64,000 nucleotides of DNA from Castanea sativa (taxonomy: Eukaryota; Streptophyta; Magnoliopsida; Fagales; Fagaceae). The notes under the pieces are model-generated. The model worked only from the letters and a program-made list of their open reading frames with translations. It did not search any database and was not told the DNA's origin. Position numbers and translations under genes: made by a program. Below are positions 36,001-46,699 of this stretch, in pieces (positions within the stretch are counted from its first letter, which is position 1; each line of letters begins with the position of its first letter). The stretch covers positions 12,373,001-12,437,000 of the forward strand of contig NC_134013.1 in NCBI RefSeq assembly GCF_040712315.1, given 5' to 3'.

Positions 36001-36431
36001 CAAAACTTAATGCCAATATAGACTCCCTTAACAGGAACCTGCCCAACAGTAGGATTGTCTATGTTGATGTTTACAACGCTCTACTTGATCTCATTGAAAA
36101 CCCTGAAAATCATGGTAAATCATTAATATTATTACTACTATTATACAACCATTACCATTACTATGTTTCATCAATGTACCTTTCCTATCGTCTTGATCAT
36201 AATTTCTGATTTCTTCTTGTTTTTTTAATATGTAATGCAGGCTTCCATGTTGTGGAAAAAGGGTGCTGTGGTACAGGGGTTATAGAGGTAGCTATACTGT
36301 GTAATTCAGCATCTCCCATTTGTAAAAATGCGTCTGATCATGTATTTTGGGATAGTTATCATCCCACTGAAGCAGCATACAAAGCCCTTATATCTCCAAT
36401 CCTCCAAAGGTACCTCAGTAGCTTCTTCTGA
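31857..36431 (+). CDS. GDSL esterase/lipase gene 1 (EXL-like), 5 exons, 364 aa
   Basis: Exons are 31857-32139, 33535-33665, 35381-35614, 35859-36114 and 36241-36431, all with GT-AG borders and in-frame joins. The protein starts with a hydrophobic signal peptide (to about residue 31), then block [13 protein letters not shown] with the catalytic Ser50. PYGNDF and PTGRFGNGK follow, then [12 protein letters not shown], block III at 180-183, [26 protein letters not shown] and block V WDSYHPTE with Asp339 and His342. This is the full layout of plant secreted GDSL (SGNH) hydrolases of the EXL group, which cleave ester bonds of lipids or related substrates outside the cell. Length and exon phases equal gene 2. 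Block III reads GSDDIAN: the conserved Asn of G-x-N-D is Asp182, which may lower or change activity. Intron 2 holds a PIF/Harbinger-like element. An AATAAA lies at 36634. The substrate cannot be read from sequence. Confidence 0.92.
34214..35273. mobile_element. PIF/Harbinger-like non-autonomous element in intron 2 of GDSL gene 1 (1060 bp)
   Basis: It begins GAGCATCCACAGCAGTGGAG and ends, inverted, CCACCACTACTGTGAATGCTC. The 3-bp duplication TAA is on both sides (34211-34213 and 35274-35276). Both subterminal parts contain ATTTTAGC and CTACAG(T/C)A words. It has no transposase. The middle is an unusual GC-rich tandem array (34743-34975). It lies wholly inside the intron and leaves the splice sites untouched. 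Confidence 0.85.
34743..34975. repeat. GC-rich tandem array, 31-bp unit, about 7 copies
   Basis: The unit is TCGACGATCCAGACCTTATC plus GGCGGCGAGGC, with starts 31 bp apart (for example 34754 and 34785). Because 31 is not a multiple of 3, the same repeat is read in three frames and gives long arginine-rich ghost frames. It sits within the PIF-like element and stands out strongly from the AT-rich surroundings. Confidence 0.92.
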
Positions 36432-36803
36432 GGCAACCAACATAGCCAAAGTTTCTTCAAGTCGAATTGCACCACGTACTCTTATTTATTTCAATTGGCT
36501 CGTCTAAGTCATATTCTCAAGTTCAATGGCGATTCCGGCTTTTCATTCATGATATATAACTATTTATATGTCAATTTAGAATTGGATTGTTTTCCCCCCT
36601 ACTATTGTCACCATAGGTAGTCATGGTTTCCACAATAAAACATTGTGGTACGTACGGTATTAGTTTCTTACATGTGTGTTTCAATGAGTTGAAGTGTGTA
36701 ACATTACAGAACTTAAGTATTCTATAAATTTGGCTCTACTTATTACACATGCTATTTGCATTCCACCAAGAGGACGTAAATTGATTCATTTTTCTTTGCT
36801 ATG
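36432..36803. other. 3' untranslated and downstream region of GDSL gene 1
   Basis: It contains AATAAA at 36634-36639, a probable polyadenylation signal. Nothing else was recognised before the copia LTR. Confidence 0.5.
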
Positions 36804-36952
36804 TGTTAGAAATACTAAATGAAAATATTGTATTTCTCAAGTAGTAGAATATACAAGAGTGTCTTTATATAGAAGGCAATGTGTGTAGTACAAGTAAGAG
36901 TGTAGTACAAGTAAACAAGGTGCGCCTAAAGCCTATAACCTATTGCACGTCA
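36804..36952 (-). repeat. Short copia LTR (3' LTR of the antisense element, about 149 bp)
   Basis: On the plus strand it runs TGTTAGAAATAC...TTGCACGTCA. Directly beyond it, the minus-strand sequence GAGTTTGAAGGGGGCTAT is a good polypurine tract for an element reading right to left. Such a short LTR fits the Ale/Retrofit-type copia lineages. The 5' LTR is missing, so the length could not be checked by comparison. Confidence 0.6.
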
Positions 36953-36964
36953 ATAGCCCCCTTC

Positions 36965-39900
36965 AAACTCAAGGTGGATGTGAGACCAACTTGAGGTTGT
37001 CAACCAAAGCACGAAAGCATCCCTTAGGATGTGACTTGGTGAAGTATTTGCAAGGTGATATTTAGAGGAGACTAATAACAGCTTGAGAGCACCATAAACA
37101 AGATGATAACGGATAAAATTACAATTGATCTCAATGTGTTTAGTCTATTCATGGAGGACATCATTGTGAGCAATATGAATGGCACTCGAGTTGTCATAGT
37201 AAAGAGGAGTAGCAATGTTGACACACCTAAGTCTTTAAGAAGCTATCGTAGCCAAATGAGCTCAGATGTGATATCAGTAAGGGCACGATATTCTACATCA
37301 GTACTGGAGTAGGTCACAAGGGTTTGTTACTTACTTCACCAATAAATCAGAGAAGAACCAATAAGAAAGTAATAACCAGTGGTGGACCTGCAATTAGTAG
37401 GATCTCCTGCTCAATCAGCATCAGAGAATGCACGAAGAATAAGAGAGGACTGAACAGAGTAGAAAAGGCCATGGAAGAGAGTGCCTTTTAGGTATTGAAG
37501 AATGCGCAGAACAACAGCATAGTGAGTTGATCGTGGAGTAGACATATGTTGGCTCACCTGGTGAATAATATAGGAAATGTCTGGATGAGTTACAATTAGA
37601 TAAACTAGGCTGCTAACCAATCGTTTGTAAAGAGAGGGATTAGACAATGGTTCCCCCCCCTCCGAGGGAGTCAGATGCAAATTAAGTTCAACTGGAGTGT
37701 CAACAGTCTTGCTATCAGTGAGTCTAGCTCGAGACAAAAGTTTAGAAGCATACTTGGCCTGAGTAATATAAAGATCATCAGTGGAATGAGTGATTTCCAG
37801 ACCCAAGAAGTAGCTGAGATGTCCAAGATCTTTCATCTCAAACTGCTGACTGAGAAAATCCTTGAGTTCTTGAATGCCACTAAGGTCATTACTAGTTATG
37901 ATCATATCATCCACATATAGGAGAAGAAAAATGGTGCCTTTGTTGGTGCAACAAAGAAATAAAGCAGAATCATAATGGCTGGCAATGTAACCCAAGTGAG
38001 AGATTGTAGAGTTGAACTTCGCAAACCAAGCTCGTGAAGCTTGTTTAAGGCCATAAAGTGCATGTCGAATGTGACAAATCTTGTTCAGTTATATACAGAG
38101 ACCAGGAGGAGGTTGCATATAAACTTCTGAATTTAAATTCCCATTAAGGAAGGCATTTTTGACATCCATCTAAAAAATGTCCCATTTACTGGTAACGGCA
38201 ACATCTAAGAGGGCATAAACAGATGAGATTCGAGCAACTGGAGTAAAGGTCTCTTCATAATCAATCTCATCCTCTTGTGTAAAACCTTTTGCAATAAGAC
38301 AAGCTTTATATCACTCAATGGACCTATTAGAGCGAGTCTTGATTTTGTAGATCCACATACAACCAACCACAGATTTCCCAGGGGGGAGAGCATTAAATCC
38401 CAAATATGATTTTTAGATAATGCATCAAGTTCCTCTTTCATTGCAATCTGTCATAAAAAGTCGGCGGAGGCCTCATGATAGGTGTGAGGCTCGTGTAGTG
38501 TAGTAATGACAGTAGAATAATGATAGTCAAGTAAATGTGTAGGAATGGATCTTACCCGAGTTGAGTAACGAGGTGGAATGTCTTTGTGCAAGATCTTTAG
38601 GTAGAGCAGGAACAGGGGACCCAAGCTCAAGGTTGGGTGGCTCGTCTTTGACTTGTTCATCTTCCACCTATTCATTAGAGGGTGATCCAGGAGAGGCATA
38701 AAAGATATTTGGTGGTTGGATAGAGAAGTCTATAGAAGGATCAGGAGTGACTATAGAAGGAATATGTGACTCATCTGGAAAAAGATCCAAGACAGAGGAG
38801 GTAGATAGGAAGGCACGAAAGTGAGAGAGCTCAACAAAGAAGCGATGTTCTCAAAAGACAACATTGTGGGAGATACGAAGATAATGAAAGACAGGATTAT
38901 AACACCGATACCCCTTTTAAGTTTTGCCATAGTCAAGAAAACAACAAAGTTTAGACAAAGGCTCAAGTTTGTTATGCTCATATGACTAAAGAAGAACGAA
39001 ACAGGCAGAATCGAAGGTGCGAAGGTGGTGATTGTCTAGTAGTGACCCAAAAAGGCGCTCATATAGAGTTTGATTTTAGATGACATGACTGGGAATGCAA
39101 TTAATAGCATGAAGAGCAGTTTCGCCCCAAAAAGGAGCAAGAACTTTGGCAAAGAGAATGAGAGCTTGAACAGTGTCAAGAATATGACAAAATTTTCATT
39201 CAATTCTACCATTTTGCTGAGAGGTACTTGGACAAGTTAGTTGATGAATAGTGCCAAAGGAATGCAAAATAGCTTGGAAAGCATATTGAGTGTATTTAAG
39301 AGCATTATCAGATCAGAAAATTTTGATACGTTTGGAATATTGATTTTCAACCATTTTTGCAAAATTAATATATATTTGCAATAATTTAGAATGATGTTTC
39401 ACATGAAAAATCCAGATATAGCGAGAATAATCATCAATAAAGACAAAAAAATATTGAGATCCACCAATACTAGTGACAAAGGAAGGCCCCCCCAGACATC
39501 AAAATGAATTAAGTCAAAGATATCAGTGGACATTGATTAACTAGTATTGAAAGGCAAAGCTAGTTGTTTTCCTAATTGACATGAAACACAATTAAAATTT
39601 TCTATGGACACTGAACCTAACAAACCTCTAGATGCCAAGTGTTGTACCCGAGAGGAGGATGTGTGACCAAGTCGGGCATGCCAAAGTGCAAGGGAAGGAA
39701 TAGAAGAAACTGTAGTAGCTGCAGCAGCAACAAAAATAGGAGCAACAAGTGGAAGGCGAAGGTTGTCCATGAGAAACATACGCCCAACTCTAGGATTGGT
39801 CCCAAGCTCCTGTTCCATCCTTGGATCCTACACAATACACCAAGAATAATCAAAGGTAATGCGATAACCCAACTCAACTAATTGTCCCACAGAAAATAAA

Positions 39901-40602
39901 TTGTAAGAAAAGTTAGGAACATTAAAGACCCCAGAAATCGAGAGGTTGGAGGTCGAGATAGAACCTATATTACGACCAAATATTGTGGAACCATTAGCTG
40001 TGTGAATATTAAAAGGGTGTGGTGCAGGTTCAAGTTGAGAAAATAAAGATGAGTGAGGTGTCATATGATTGCAACAGCCAAGAGGAAGGAGACATACCAA
40101 CTGAAATTGAGAGAGAAGAGGAATAAGATGCATTACCAACCATACGAATGGTATTTGCGATTATGTTTTAAAGGTCAACTGTGGAAATGGTGATAGTGGA
40201 TCCAGAAGACTTGGACTTTGTGGAGACAAGAGCCATTGGTTGGATACTCTTAGTGTTAGCAACAATAGCAGTAGAAATGAAAACAGCTGATTTGTTGCGT
40301 TGATAACAAGTCTCAATATTATGGCTATAACGTTTGCAAACATTGCAAAAAGATTTGTTGGATTGTCGGCGACGAATGGTATTTGCGATTATGTTTTGAA
40401 TGTTAACTATGGAAATGGTGATAGTGGATCCAAAAGACTTGGACTTTGTGGAGAAAAGAGCCATTGGTTGGATACTCTCAGTGTTAGCAACAATAGCAAT
40501 AGAAATGGAAACAGCTGATTTGTTGCGTTGATAACAAGTCTCAATATTATGGCCATAACGTTTGCAAACATTGCAAAAAGATTTGTTGGATTGTCGGCGA
40601 CG
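36965..40602 (-). pseudogene. Ty1/copia gag-pol remnant, 5'-truncated
   Basis: Reading from 40602 downwards: zinc knuckle CNVCKRYGHNIETC (present twice, see the tandem repeat), a protease region with GCCNHMTPHSSLFSQ whose catalytic Asp is lost, and the pre-integrase LWHARLGHTSSSRVQHLASRG with its zinc Cys pair. The integrase core follows (FFVFIDDYSRYIWIF, then SDN and QQNGRIE around in-frame stops), then RT with LLLYVDDMIITSND and YFLGLEITHS (about 37750-37910), and RNase H at about 37000-37500. Many in-frame stops and small shifts are present, so it is inactive. It lies between GDSL gene 1 and the LINE remnant. Confidence 0.88.
40146..40601. repeat. Tandem duplication, 228-bp unit, two copies, covering the gag zinc knuckle
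   Basis: GAATGGTATTTGCGATTATG starts at 40146 and again at 40374, 228 bp apart, and the two units are nearly the same throughout. Because 228 is divisible by 3, the gag frame continues across both, giving two zinc knuckles: CNVCKRYGHNIETC in the upstream unit and CNVCKRYSHNIETC in the other. Confidence 0.93.
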
Positions 40603-41236
40603 ATTGTTGCAAAAAAGGAGAAGATATGTCCTTAATCTTTATTTAGAAGTAAAATATGCAAAAATGGACTACAAATATGAAATCTACGTGAAAAACTTGA
40701 TAAAGAGCACCTAAACTACAAAAAGTCAAACTTGACAAAAAAGTCAATGGTCAACTATTGCGAAAGTCAACGATGACGTAGGCAGGATGATGTCAGTAAA
40801 TAACTAGGGCTGCTGTATCAGGTGACATCACAGATGATGTCAGCGAGATTCTCGGTGGTGCGTTTGGCGCATGAGTTGCACATGCTGAACTTCTTTTGGT
40901 GCGTGATGGTGCGTGGATGGATCTCGCTGATGGTGCGTATGGCGCATGAGTTTTGTGTCACTTTTTTCCTGCCGAGAATTGTTTTGTGTCGCTAGAATAT
41001 ATATTACATGGACCACCCATGTAATATATATGACATGGACAACCCGTGCTATATATGAATGAAATTGTAATAAATTCTTTACCCAAAAAAAAAATATATA
41101 TAATGAATTGACATTGAATCATGGACCACCTAATTAGAAAAAAATAAAATAAAAATAAAGTTTGATGTACAACGGTGCTATCAAATGCCCGACGCAACCT
41201 ACACCCTTGATGGGCAATCAATAAAAGGAATTCATG
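40603..41236. other. Unassigned sequence with LINE-like tails and a hairpin
   Basis: It contains repeated GGTGCGT...GGCGCATGAG words (about 40856-40950), a perfect hairpin at 40997-41031 (15-bp stem ATATATATTACATGG, 5-nt loop) and two stretches resembling LINE 3' ends: AATTCTTTACCCAAAAAAAA near 41073-41092 and CCTATCAAAAAATAAATAAA near 41237-41260. No gene was supported. Confidence 0.45.
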
Positions 41237-43947
41237 TCCTATCAAAAAATAAATAAATTTGGTGGGAGGGGGAAGAGGGAGAGTTTTAATTACATAACAG
41301 AAAGAGTTTGGAGGAAGCTGCAAGGTTGGGATAAAAAGCTATTATCTCAGGCTAGGTGTGAGGTGTTACTGAAGTCAATGATCTAGGCTATCTTAACTTT
41401 TACCATGGAGTGTTTTAAATTACCTTTGGGTTTATGTCATGATATAGAAGAATTGATAAAGAAATTTTGGTGGGGACAGCGGGGAGATCAAAGAAAAATC
41501 TATTGGCTGAAATGGGATGAGTTGCCAAAGTCTAAGATGGAGGGTGAAATGGGCTTTAGAGACTTTTCTATGCTCAATGACTCGCTATTGGCAAAACAAG
41601 TATGGAGATTACTTCATAATGAAAATTCTCTTTTTTTTATAAAGTGTTCAAAGCTCACTTTTTCCCTAATTATTCTATTATGGAATCAAAAGATTTAAGG
41701 TCTGGTTCCTATGTTTGGACTAGTATTTTGAAAGGGAGGGATGTTATTCAGAGAGGTGCCCATTGGCGAATCAAGAATGGAAAATTAATAATGGTTTGGT
41801 AGCACCATTGGCTATTGATAAAGCACCCACCAAAGATTAGTTCTCCGTTGGTGGCATCTTTGGAAGGGATAACAGTTGAAGATTTGTTTAATCCTAAATC
41901 AAGACAATGGAATCATAAGCTGATTGACAGAATTTTTGTACCCTAGGAAGTAGAATAATAAAGAAAATCCCTTTAGCAAGAGTGGTGGCCGATGACACTT
42001 TATAATGGCCTTTCACTCATGATGGGAATTACTCATGTAAGTCTGGCTATCTATTTCTAAAATCATAATCAAAATTAGAGGGCCTGAATGTTGAGCCAAA
42101 TCCTGATAAGGAACTTTGGCAGGGTGTATGGTCTTTACATGTCCCAAATAAGGTGAAGAATCTCTTATGGTGAGCTTGTCACAATTCTATTCCTACTAAA
42201 GCTAAGTTGGTATGTCGGACTGTCATTAATAGCCCCATGTGTAATTGGTGCAATTCAGCTCTGGAGGATCAGCTTCATGCGCTTTGGTCATGTTCAGAAC
42301 TTGATGAGGTATGGTCGGATTTTGCATTATGGGGTTTTTGTGGGATTACACAATTTGGGACTTTCAAGGAACTAGCAATATGGTTTTTCCAGAAGCAAGT
42401 TAGTCTTGAAATGTTTGCCATGATAGTGTGGTCTACCTGGACTTAAAGGAAGTAAATAAGGCTTCATCAACCTTGTTGCAACACCCACCACATAGCCCAA
42501 GCATTGAAAGAGCGGCTTGGGGAGTTTCATGCAATTCAGCCAATCCCAAAAACATAAGTTTCATAATTATACATTTTTAGACCCCTTAAAACACCAGTTA
42601 TTTAACCTAGTTATTTAGCCAAGTGATTACTTAGATAAATTATTCAGATCTAATTTAACACAAACAAATCATATCATGTGAAGAGTGCGGAAAAGTAAAT
42701 AACACACGATATGATAACCCAGGAAAACCAAACCGGTAAAAAACATGCGGAGGATTTAACCTAACTATCCTCAAGGTAAAATAGATCTACTATGAAAGAA
42801 TTGAAGTTTTACAAAAGGATTTAGACTACTAACATCCTAATGCTACATCAAGTAGAAAACTTACTACCACGACCTCGTGATAAAGTCCACGGATTACTTC
42901 TTTCTTAGATTCATAGCATCCACAAGTACACCCACTTGTGTTTTTCTTTAAGCTCTTGAAACAGCAATTGGAGAGATCACCAAATTCTCGACATCAATCT
43001 TGATCTTGATAACCCTAAGTATGTATGAAGGTAAACACCTCTAGATCTCACAAGAGATTCACACATACAACATATCAACAACTTCTAAAACATGGTTAGG
43101 GTTTTTCTTTTTATATGAGACATAAAACATAAAACCCTACACGTCAAACGAGCTTGGGCTGAGTTGGAAAGTTCTTTAGAAAAACAATATGCACAAGCTT
43201 CGATCGATTGAGTCTAATTTTCGATCGATCAAGCCTTGCAAATTTAGTCCAATAAATCCTACAGTACACTCAATTCCAACTTTACAATAAACACATTTTG
43301 AGCAGCCTAAAACTAGACTCTAAGTTTTGATCATAGTTTGCCAACATTACACATTAAAGTTCTAATACATTTAGATCTTAAATTATTAGAACCTAACGAT
43401 AACCATGTTTACGGTGGAAACCACCTCCTAAAAATTTGGCCAAGATAAATTTTGACAGAGCCATTTTTTCCGAAGCCGACAAGTCTGGAATTGGCCTGGT
43501 GGTTCATAATAGCCAAGGCTTGGTGTTAGCTTCTTGCTCGCAGCAACTTCCATAAGCTTACTATCCTTTGGAGATTGAAGCTCTAGCCATTGCTAAAGCT
43601 CTCCAATTTGCATCTGAGATAGGTATTTCTAATGCTATTTTGGAAGGAGATTTATTACTGTTGATTTAAGCTCTAAGAGGTAGTACTAAAAATCTATCCC
43701 ATTATGGTCTACTCCTTGAAGATATCAGAGTTTGTTCTTCTTCATTTACTCAATTACATTACTCTCGTGTTAAGAGAGAAAGTAATAAAGTTGCTCAAAG
43801 TTTGGCTAGATTTGCAGTTAATGTATCAAACTTTTTTGTGTGGATGGAGAATGTTCCACCACAGTTTACTTCTGTACTTCAGACTGATTTAGCTGGTTTT
43901 TCTTAATTTTAGCATAATTGTATTTTCCCTAAAAAAAATAAAATAAT
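41237..43947 (+). mobile_element. LINE (non-LTR retrotransposon) 3' part, interrupted
   Basis: Plus-strand frames give the end of a plant L1-type RT ([60 protein letters not shown]). Next come the zf-RVT segment (MCNWCNSALEDQLHALWSCS, 42233-42300) and, after an interruption, an RNase H (LEIEALAIAKALQFASEIGI, ILEGDLLLLI, then KRESNKVAQSLARFAVNVS). It ends in an A-rich tract near 43930. Stops and shifts are frequent. AGGAATTCATG occurs on both sides (about 41226 and 43947), possibly the target-site duplication. The 5' half of the LINE is missing. Confidence 0.8.
42557..43405. mobile_element. LTR-like insertion in the LINE (boundaries uncertain)
   Basis: Between the zf-RVT/linker part and the RNase H part of the LINE lies about 850 bp that resembles the LTRs at 6726 and 11623 (GGAAAAGTAAATAACACACG, GATAACCCAGGAAAACC, GGTAAAAAAC, and CTCGATCGATTG-like words near 43200). 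No clear TG...CA ends or 5-bp duplication could be fixed, so the ends are approximate. Confidence 0.5.
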
Positions 43948-43959
43948 AGGAATTCATGC

Positions 43960-44740
43960 ATAATGGAAACGTACACATGGCGTGAAAGCCTAGCATGCAT
44001 CCTTGTAAAGATAATGGTAGATGGCAAACTAGCATCACAAATTTTTTATTATTTTTATGGAAGTTTTTTTTATATTAAATTTAATACAAATAGAAGAAAA
44101 TGGACTTCAGGTTGACAATCAACTATAAATTAAAATATCAACAATTATGAGCATAATTTTTTGTTGTAATTCGATAGTTACAACAATTGAAGGGGGGGGG
44201 GGGGAGGATTACACCCCCAATGCTAATACTCAAAAGAGGGCTTTACTCGTGTATGGGTACCTAAATTTTTAATTTGCCAATTGTGAACAGTAAGGTTGTA
44301 TATATACAACACTATTGTTCATAGGTTGTAAAAATAAAAACACATATTTTAATGGAGTGAGAGAGGAAGAGGGGAAAAAATGGTAGAGTGAGATGGGAGA
44401 GAAGAAAGAGAATTGATTTTTTTATTATTATTTGTTGGTATAGTTTATATTATTTTAATGAGTTGTATGTAAAATTAGAAACTGAGATGTTGAATGAGTT
44501 GTAAAATGAGGTGGTAAAATAGATAAAATAAGTTTTGAGAATGTATAATAAACACTTATTTGCATCCCTGGATGCTAATGCTTTAAGTAGCACGGAATAA
44601 CTTGCAAGTGACACAAAAAGCTATTTTAGTTACATAGGTGACAATGTTTGCAAAAAACATAAATACAGGATAAATGATTTTTGGAGGAGATTCTTTCATG
44701 CTAATGCTAGCTCTAATGAAAAATAAACTAGACTTGTCCA
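43960..44740. other. AT-rich intergenic segment
   Basis: It contains a G run at about 44191-44204 and GA-rich sequence near 44350-44410. A 14-bp palindrome GCATCCCTGGATGC lies at about 44561-44574 with GCTAATGC words around it, perhaps an old MITE end. No gene was seen. Confidence 0.45.
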
Positions 44741-44989
44741 CACTTAAATTGCATTTGGATACTTGAATTTGGATTTTAACTTAATGGATTTGGGATGCTA
44801 GATTCTGTATCTACATATATTAAAATTCCTTATTTGGATCCATTTTTACATAGGAGGATTTGAAATTCTAAAATTTTAAATCTATTTTTTGGATGCTATA
44901 AAAACATATACCTTTGAATTTGAAAACCTCACTCTTCCAAAATGACCAAAATACCCTTAATAGGGGTATTCAAGTCTTTTTTTTGGTTT

Positions 44990-45385
44990 TGGGAGAATGA
45001 TATTTTTGCCATTTTAGAGGTTGGAAGGTATTTTAATCATTTGGAGCTTTTAAGGGTATTATAGCAATTTTTAGTTATTTTGGGAGAGAATGTTGGTCAT
45101 TTGAACGAAAGGTTTGGGAGTATTTATGCCTTTTTAGAGTTTTGAGATATTTGAGTCATTTTGGAACTTTTAGGGGTATATTGTTCATTTTTGTTATTTT
45201 TGGGTATGTTAGTCATTTTATGGTTTGGATGGTATTTTAGTCATTTTGAGTTTTCGTGGCCATTTAAGTAATTTCTTATGTTTTGGAGGCACTTTGATCA
45301 TTTGAAAGATGAGTATTTTAGTCATTTTGAAGTTTTTAGAGATATTTTTATAGTTTTAGAACATTCTAGTCATTTTGGAGTGGGG
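44990..45385. repeat. Degenerate minisatellite with TATTTTAGTCATTTTGGAG-like units
   Basis: Variants of TATTTTAGTCATTTTGGAG recur about a dozen times at roughly 25-40-bp spacing. Frames through this block read as Phe/His/Leu-rich and are not genes. Confidence 0.65.
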
Positions 45386-45414
45386 TTAAGGATTTCTAAA
45401 CTTCTACGAGGCAG

Positions 45415-45454
45415 TATATCCTGTACCCGGCATATATGCCGGGTACAGGATATA
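45415..45454. repeat. Perfect 40-bp palindrome
   Basis: The left arm TATATCCTGTACCCGGCATA is followed without spacer by its exact reverse complement. The second half (GGGTACAGGATATA) is also the start of the first 115-bp tandem unit. Confidence 0.95.
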
Positions 45455-45668
45455 ATTTTCGAACTTCTACAGGGTTAGACTGTAAGATTTAAAATCGTTA
45501 GTAAATTTGGTTAAATCCAAATCTTGACTTTTGAAAATATCCATACTTATATGACGGGTACAGGATATAATTTTCGAACTTCTACGGGATTAGACCGTAA
45601 GATTTAAAATCGTTAGTAAATTTGGTTAAATCCAAATCTTGACTTTTGAAAATATCCATACCAAATTA
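45441..45668. repeat. Tandem duplication, 115-bp unit, two copies
   Basis: GGGTACAGGATATAATTTTC begins at 45441 and at 45556. The units are the same except for a few substitutions (for example ACAGGGTTAGACTG versus ACGGGATTAGACCG). Confidence 0.93.
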
Positions 45669-45679
45669 TTTTTTTTATA

Positions 45680-46187
45680 ACTCAAATCCAAATCCACATT
45701 GCATAAATTCTGCCATTCAAGGCACCACTAGGAAAGACAATCTCCCATGAATGAATGAAACCCCAGATTTTTCTACGAAAAAAAAAAAAAAAAAAAAAGC
45801 CCCTGATTTTTATTTTAAAAAGGGAGAACAAGAAATTTAAAAAAAATTAAAAAAAAAAAAAAAACACTTCTTTACTAGCGAAAAGGAACATGGTTTCTAT
45901 TCCAAAAGAGAGAAAATAGTGAATTGCCTACAGCTGAGGCTCTGAGTGGAGTATGGGCAAGATCGGCACATTAATTATTTATATGATATTCTCCAACCGT
46001 GTAATTTCCCTTTCCATAATGTCTGTCATTTCAAGTCCAAATTTCAATAGTCAATATCAAATTCAATGCTTTTGCTCTTAGAGCTGAGAGGAGCTTTTCA
46101 TGTGATTTTGTAGTGGGACTTTGATTTTGCACTGAAAATTGTTACAAATTTACAACTCGCTGGCACAAATTGAAATAATATTATGTT
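45680..46187. other. AT-rich intergenic segment with A runs
   Basis: A runs lie at about 45779-45798 and 45839-45864. No gene or further repeat was recognised before the CACTA end. Confidence 0.5.
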
Positions 46188-46690
46188 CACTACAAAAAAA
46201 AGGTTCTATAGTCGCGTTTTTAAAACGTGGCTATAGCTCCAAAAAACGTGGCTATAGGACCATTTGGTCTATAGCCGCGTTTTTTTAGGCCACGTTTTTA
46301 ACCATGGCCTAAAATGCGTAACTATAGGCCTATGGCCACGTTTTTTTGTAGCCGTGGCTATAGGCAGACCAATGGCCACGCTTTTAGAAACGTGGCTACA
46401 AGACATACTGTAGCCACGGTTTCAGAACCGCGGCCATAGCCACGTTCTATAGCCACGTTTACAACGTGGCTATAGGGCAATTGGTAACTTGCCCTGAAGC
46501 AAGATTAGTCGCGTTTAAAACGCGGCCATAGACTTCTTAAAAACGCGGCCATAGTGTGAGCTATGGCCGCGGTTCTGAAACCGTGGCCCCAGCCCATTAC
46601 TATGGCCGCGTTTTGAAAACGCGGCTATAAGCCCTGTAGCGTTTTTTGAATTATTCTATAGCCGCGTTTTTAAAACGCGCCTATAGACTT
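46188..46690. repeat. CACTA left terminus and subterminal repeats
   Basis: After CACTACAAAAAAAAGG the motif (C/T)TATAGCC(G/A)CGTTTT and its complement recur more than fifteen times, often as back-to-back inverted pairs able to form hairpins. The zone ends at a T run near 46687. Confidence 0.9.
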
Positions 46691-46699
46691 TTTTTTTTT

